The notes beneath the pieces are model-generated. The model was not told where the DNA came from, did not search any database, and saw nothing but the letters and a program-made list of their open reading frames with translations. From Flavobacterium sp. KJJ (GTDB lineage Bacteria; Bacteroidota; Bacteroidia; Flavobacteriales; Flavobacteriaceae), in the NCBI RefSeq assembly GCF_000708595.2, contig NZ_JARP01000009.1:1-64000 (forward strand): a stretch of 64,000 bases of DNA, written 5' to 3'. Both the position numbers and the translations under genes were made by a program. Positions 61,409 through 64,000 of this stretch are shown here, piece after piece (position 1 is the stretch's first letter; every line of letters starts with the position of its first letter).

Positions 61409-64000
61409 ATGGAAAAACTATTACTCTCTTTCAGAACTAATTTACTAGATATAAAAAAAATATACTTTCCAGTATTATTTATTCTGTCATCTTCATTTGG
61501 TTTCGCTCAAAACGTAACAACAAATAAAACCGTGAGTGCTAATCCAGACAATTGCGGTATTGTCAATGTAAAAATAGACATTACAGGTTCAGATCCTACG
61601 ACGAGAAATTCTGATGTAATATTGGCAATAGATATTTCTGGCAGTATGGGAAATACTATCAGCGGAGATTTAAAAACATCTATGGATTATGCAAAAAGCG
61701 CAGCAATAGCATTTATTGATCAAGCTAAAATAAATCCTCAAAATAGAATTGCAATTGTGGCATACAGTACAACTGCGAGTTTAAAAATTGGGCTGACGTA
61801 CTTAAATGCGGCTGGTGTGACTGCTGTAAAAAACCAAATTAATAGTTTACAGGCAACTAATTCTACCAATATTTATGCGGGTATTTTAAAATCTGAAACC
61901 GAATTAGAAACCAATGGCAGATTTGACTGCAGTACGGCAAGAAGTATCATTTTATTGACAGATGGAGTAACAAATAAAACGGGCGTAAATGGATCTACTG
62001 ATTGTAATGTCAGCAAAACGTCTCAATGCGTTATCGATGCCATAAACGCTTCTACAAATGCAAAAACCACAACAAAATCAAGTGTTGTTTACAATAATCA
62101 GGTTTTTGCTGTTGGTCTTTTTGGAGGTATCAGCGGAAATATAAATACAGCAGGAAGTGACCGAAATGTGGCTAAATATACGCTAGATCAAATACAGGGA
62201 AGTGCAGCATATATTACAAACAGCGGTGCCAATTTAACATCCATTTACAACCAGATTGCTACACAACTATCTTGGGTTGCTCAGACTCTAGTACAACAAG
62301 AGACTGTTATTGCAGGCTTTACAATTAGTGATATTACGACTACAAAAGGAACCGCTTCAGCATCTGGACAGGTAATTACATGGAATACAGACTTTTTGAA
62401 TTCTGAAACAATTACATTAAATTATCAGTTGACTCCAACAGGCAGTATTTGTGGAAATCAAAATGTGAGCAGTTCAACTTTTAATTATAAAAATTCATCT
62501 TGTGCGAACGATTCAAAAACAATAACAACTCCAACTTATTTTGTTCCATGTATTCCAACAATTACGGGAGTTCTGACTGCATGCGGTTCGACTACATTAA
62601 CCGCAAATACAAATGCATCTTCACCAACATATGTTTGGTACAAGGACAATATTGTGATTAATGGCGAAACAAAATCAACATTAGCTGTGACTTCTAGTGG
62701 AGTTTATAAAGTAAAAGTTAAAAATGGCTCAACCAATTGTGAATTAACCTCAGCAGCTTCGACACTTACAATTAGTCCAGCCGCCGCGCTTATAGCTCCT
62801 GGAAGTGAAACTGTTTCCGGATGTGATACTAGTGCAATTACAAGTTTGCCATATAAAACTATCGATACTGCTATTACGGTTGCTCAGTTGACAAATGCAG
62901 GAGGGTCTATTTCGAATAATGCGAATATCGGAAATTATACTTTGACCTACAGTGATGTCTCAACTGGAACTTGCCCGACAATAGTTACTAGAACTTTTAA
63001 AGTTGTTACCAGTTGCGGTACCATAACAAAATCTCAAACTATCACAATTCAGGACACTACGGCGCCAGCATGGACAACAGCTGCAACAGCTTTGAATGTG
63101 AATTTGCAGTGCAGCGATTTGGCTGGTCTGATAATTGAACAAGCGAAAGCTCCTTTGGCAACAGATAACTGCACAGGAACAGTCACTTATAACAAAACAA
63201 GCGGAGCGTTTACAGCTTCTGTATCTTGTTCCAATGCAGGAACTTATACCAATACTTGGACTGTAAAAGACGATTGCGGCAATACTTCTGAAACTTTTAC
63301 ACAGGTGATTACAATTCAGGACACAACGGCTCCGACTTGGATTACTCAAACTGCTTCTTTAAACAAAACAATCGAATGCAGTGATCAGACTGCTTTGGCA
63401 TCCGCGCAAGCGCTATTTCCTGTAGCTTCTGATTTATGTAACGGTGATGTCAGCAATATTGTAAAAATCACCGGTTCATTTGTACCGTCTGCTGGATGTT
63501 CCAATGCTGGAACTTATACCAATACTTGGGCTGTAAAAGACGATTGCGGAAATACTTCTGAAACTTTTACACAGGTAATTACAATTCAAGACACAACGGC
63601 TCCACTATTTGCAGGCGATCTTCCAACAGATATTACAGTTTCCTGTGATGCTGTTCCAAAAGCTGCGGATGTTGAAGCTTCTGATAATTGTGATGGAAAC
63701 TTACCAATTGTATTCTCAGAAACTAAAAACAATATTCAAAATACTTGTGCTACAAACTATACTTTAACACGAAAATGGTCTACAAGTGATTGTGCAGGAA
63801 ACCAGGCAACATATACTCAAATTATAACTGTAAAAGACAGTATTGCACCAACAGGAACAGCTCCCGCAGATATTGCAGGTTTACAAAACATCACTGACAT
63901 TCCAGCAGCAAATCCACAAGAAATAACAAATGCTAGAGACAATTGCAGTGGAGATGTAAAAATTACTGTTAGTGACTCAAACAACGGAGCCAGCGGTTGT
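61409..64000 (+). CDS. giant surface adhesin with vWA domain and repeats (5' part, continues beyond window)
   Basis: 864 codons are present without a stop. The signal peptide is preceded by an extended N-region and ends SSFGFAQN (about residue 34). A von Willebrand A domain (about 68-290) has the MIDAS motif DISGSMG (Asp75, Ser77, Ser79) and LLTDGVTN. An Ig-like module follows (CGSTTLTANTNASSPTYVWY). Then come repeated Cys-containing HYR-like modules of about 90 residues, with the recurring TVKDDCGNTSETFTQVITIQ and DTTAP. The overall plan fits T9SS-exported flavobacterial adhesins with a C-terminal sorting domain, which would lie outside the window. Confidence 0.88.
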   Translation, partial: MEKLLLSFRTNLLDIKKIYFPVLFILSSSFGFAQNVTTNKTVSANPDNCGIVNVKIDITGSDPTTRNSDVILAIDISGSMGNTISGDLKTSMDYAKSAAIAFIDQAKINPQNRIAIVAYSTTASLKIGLTYLNAAGVTAVKNQINSLQATNSTNIYAGILKSETELETNGRFDCSTARSIILLTDGVTNKTGVNGSTDCNVSKTSQCVIDAINASTNAKTTTKSSVVYNNQVFAVGLFGGISGNINTAGSDRNVAKYTLDQIQGSAAYITNSGANLTSIYNQIATQLSWVAQTLVQQETVIAGFTISDITTTKGTASASGQVITWNTDFLNSETITLNYQLTPTGSICGNQNVSSSTFNYKNSSCANDSKTITTPTYFVPCIPTITGVLTACGSTTLTANTNASSPTYVWYKDNIVINGETKSTLAVTSSGVYKVKVKNGSTNCELTSAASTLTISPAAALIAPGSETVSGCDTSAITSLPYKTIDTAITVAQLTNAGGSISNNANIGNYTLTYSDVSTGTCPTIVTRTFKVVTSCGTITKSQTITIQDTTAPAWTTAATALNVNLQCSDLAGLIIEQAKAPLATDNCTGTVTYNKTSGAFTASVSCSNAGTYTNTWTVKDDCGNTSETFTQVITIQDTTAPTWITQTASLNKTIECSDQTALASAQALFPVASDLCNGDVSNIVKITGSFVPSAGCSNAGTYTNTWAVKDDCGNTSETFTQVITIQDTTAPLFAGDLPTDITVSCDAVPKAADVEASDNCDGNLPIVFSETKNNIQNTCATNYTLTRKWSTSDCAGNQATYTQIITVKDSIAPTGTAPADIAGLQNITDIPAANPQEITNARDNCSGDVKITVSDSNNGASGC
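63227..63337 (+). repeat. near-identical DNA repeat in the adhesin, copy 1
   Basis: This segment begins TGTTCCAATGCAGGAACTTA and covers the VKDDCGNTSETFTQVITIQD part of a module. It recurs 270 bp downstream with only a few substitutions. Confidence 0.85.
63497..63607 (+). repeat. near-identical DNA repeat in the adhesin, copy 2
   Basis: It begins TGTTCCAATGCTGGAACTTA and matches copy 1 almost base for base over about 110 bp at an exact offset of 270 bp (90 codons). The stretches between the copies differ more, which suggests gene conversion or recent duplication limited to part of the module. Confidence 0.85.

Noticed and set aside
62960..63349. Cys/Ser-rich minus-strand frame inside the adhesin gene
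   Set aside because: It is antisense to the repeated modules; the plus-strand frame is open for 864 codons with clear domains.

Overview
The window looks like a chromosomal segment from a Flavobacterium-type member of the Bacteroidota. The evidence is its AT-rich composition, promoters of the TTG-N~19-TAnnTTTG type upstream of the rRNA, dnaX and other genes, a type IX secretion C-terminal sorting domain on a secreted glycoside hydrolase, a fused alpha/beta 2-oxoacid dehydrogenase E1, and many short flavobacterial intergenic repeats. It opens with the 5' end of a 16S rRNA on the minus strand (1-122) and ends inside a giant surface adhesin (from 61409).

Layout. 1-1.8 kb: rRNA 5' end with its promoter, then AT-rich sparsely coding DNA. 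1.8-14.7 kb: a long minus-strand block. At its top are a HisKA_2 histidine kinase and a receiver-AAA+-Fis (sigma-54 type) regulator. Below them are two alpha/beta hydrolases, a YtcJ-like amidohydrolase, a metallo-beta-lactamase-fold protein whose metal ligands are mostly replaced, an alginate-export-like porin, an NTF2-like protein, a Tat-exported CE4/imidase-like deacetylase and an Old Yellow Enzyme. This resembles a small-molecule catabolic or detoxification unit. It is interrupted by two large inverted arrays of 7-bp repeats. 15-16.5 kb: a deletion scar with a truncated LysR regulator facing a truncated target gene, followed by an intact quinone oxidoreductase. 16.7-31 kb: housekeeping and envelope genes (msrA, SIMPL protein, rhomboid protease, LpxL-like acyltransferase, GH128-like glucanase with T9SS tail, glmM, ACP phosphodiesterase, ggt, CLC channel, uvrA, cupin). 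31-44.9 kb: LOG protein, a degenerate M1-peptidase/beta-barrel fusion, fused E1, kdsB, ygiD, a RecD-like helicase, DUF3822-rsmD and an outer-membrane barrel. 45-60.3 kb: a two-component pair, small envelope proteins, a ketopantoate-reductase-like protein, a dicarboxylate symporter, RNase P RNA, a BON/LysM pair, a DUF1963-like membrane protein, dnaX, TMEM175, and a SixA-like/PPK1/PPX polyphosphate operon. 60.8-64 kb: two secreted proteins, the second a vWA adhesin with repeated domains.

Most notable observations: (1) dnaX is split by a -1 frameshift at A10-G, containing the heptamer A AAA AAG with a GC stem downstream, so gamma (361 aa) and tau (588 aa) may both be made; (2) a LysM protein ends at a TGA that is followed in frame by exactly the missing end of the LysM motif; (3) a secreted M1-like protein has FEITF in place of HExxH and is fused to an outer-membrane barrel; (4) an MBL-fold protein has lost three classical metal ligands; (5) head-to-head arrays of 7- or 8-bp repeats occur at three intergenic sites; (6) the rRNA and rnpB promoters share an extra GCTGATAAA element; (7) one deletion appears to have removed a divergent promoter together with the 5' halves of two genes. 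No tRNA, CRISPR array, complete insertion sequence or prophage was seen.
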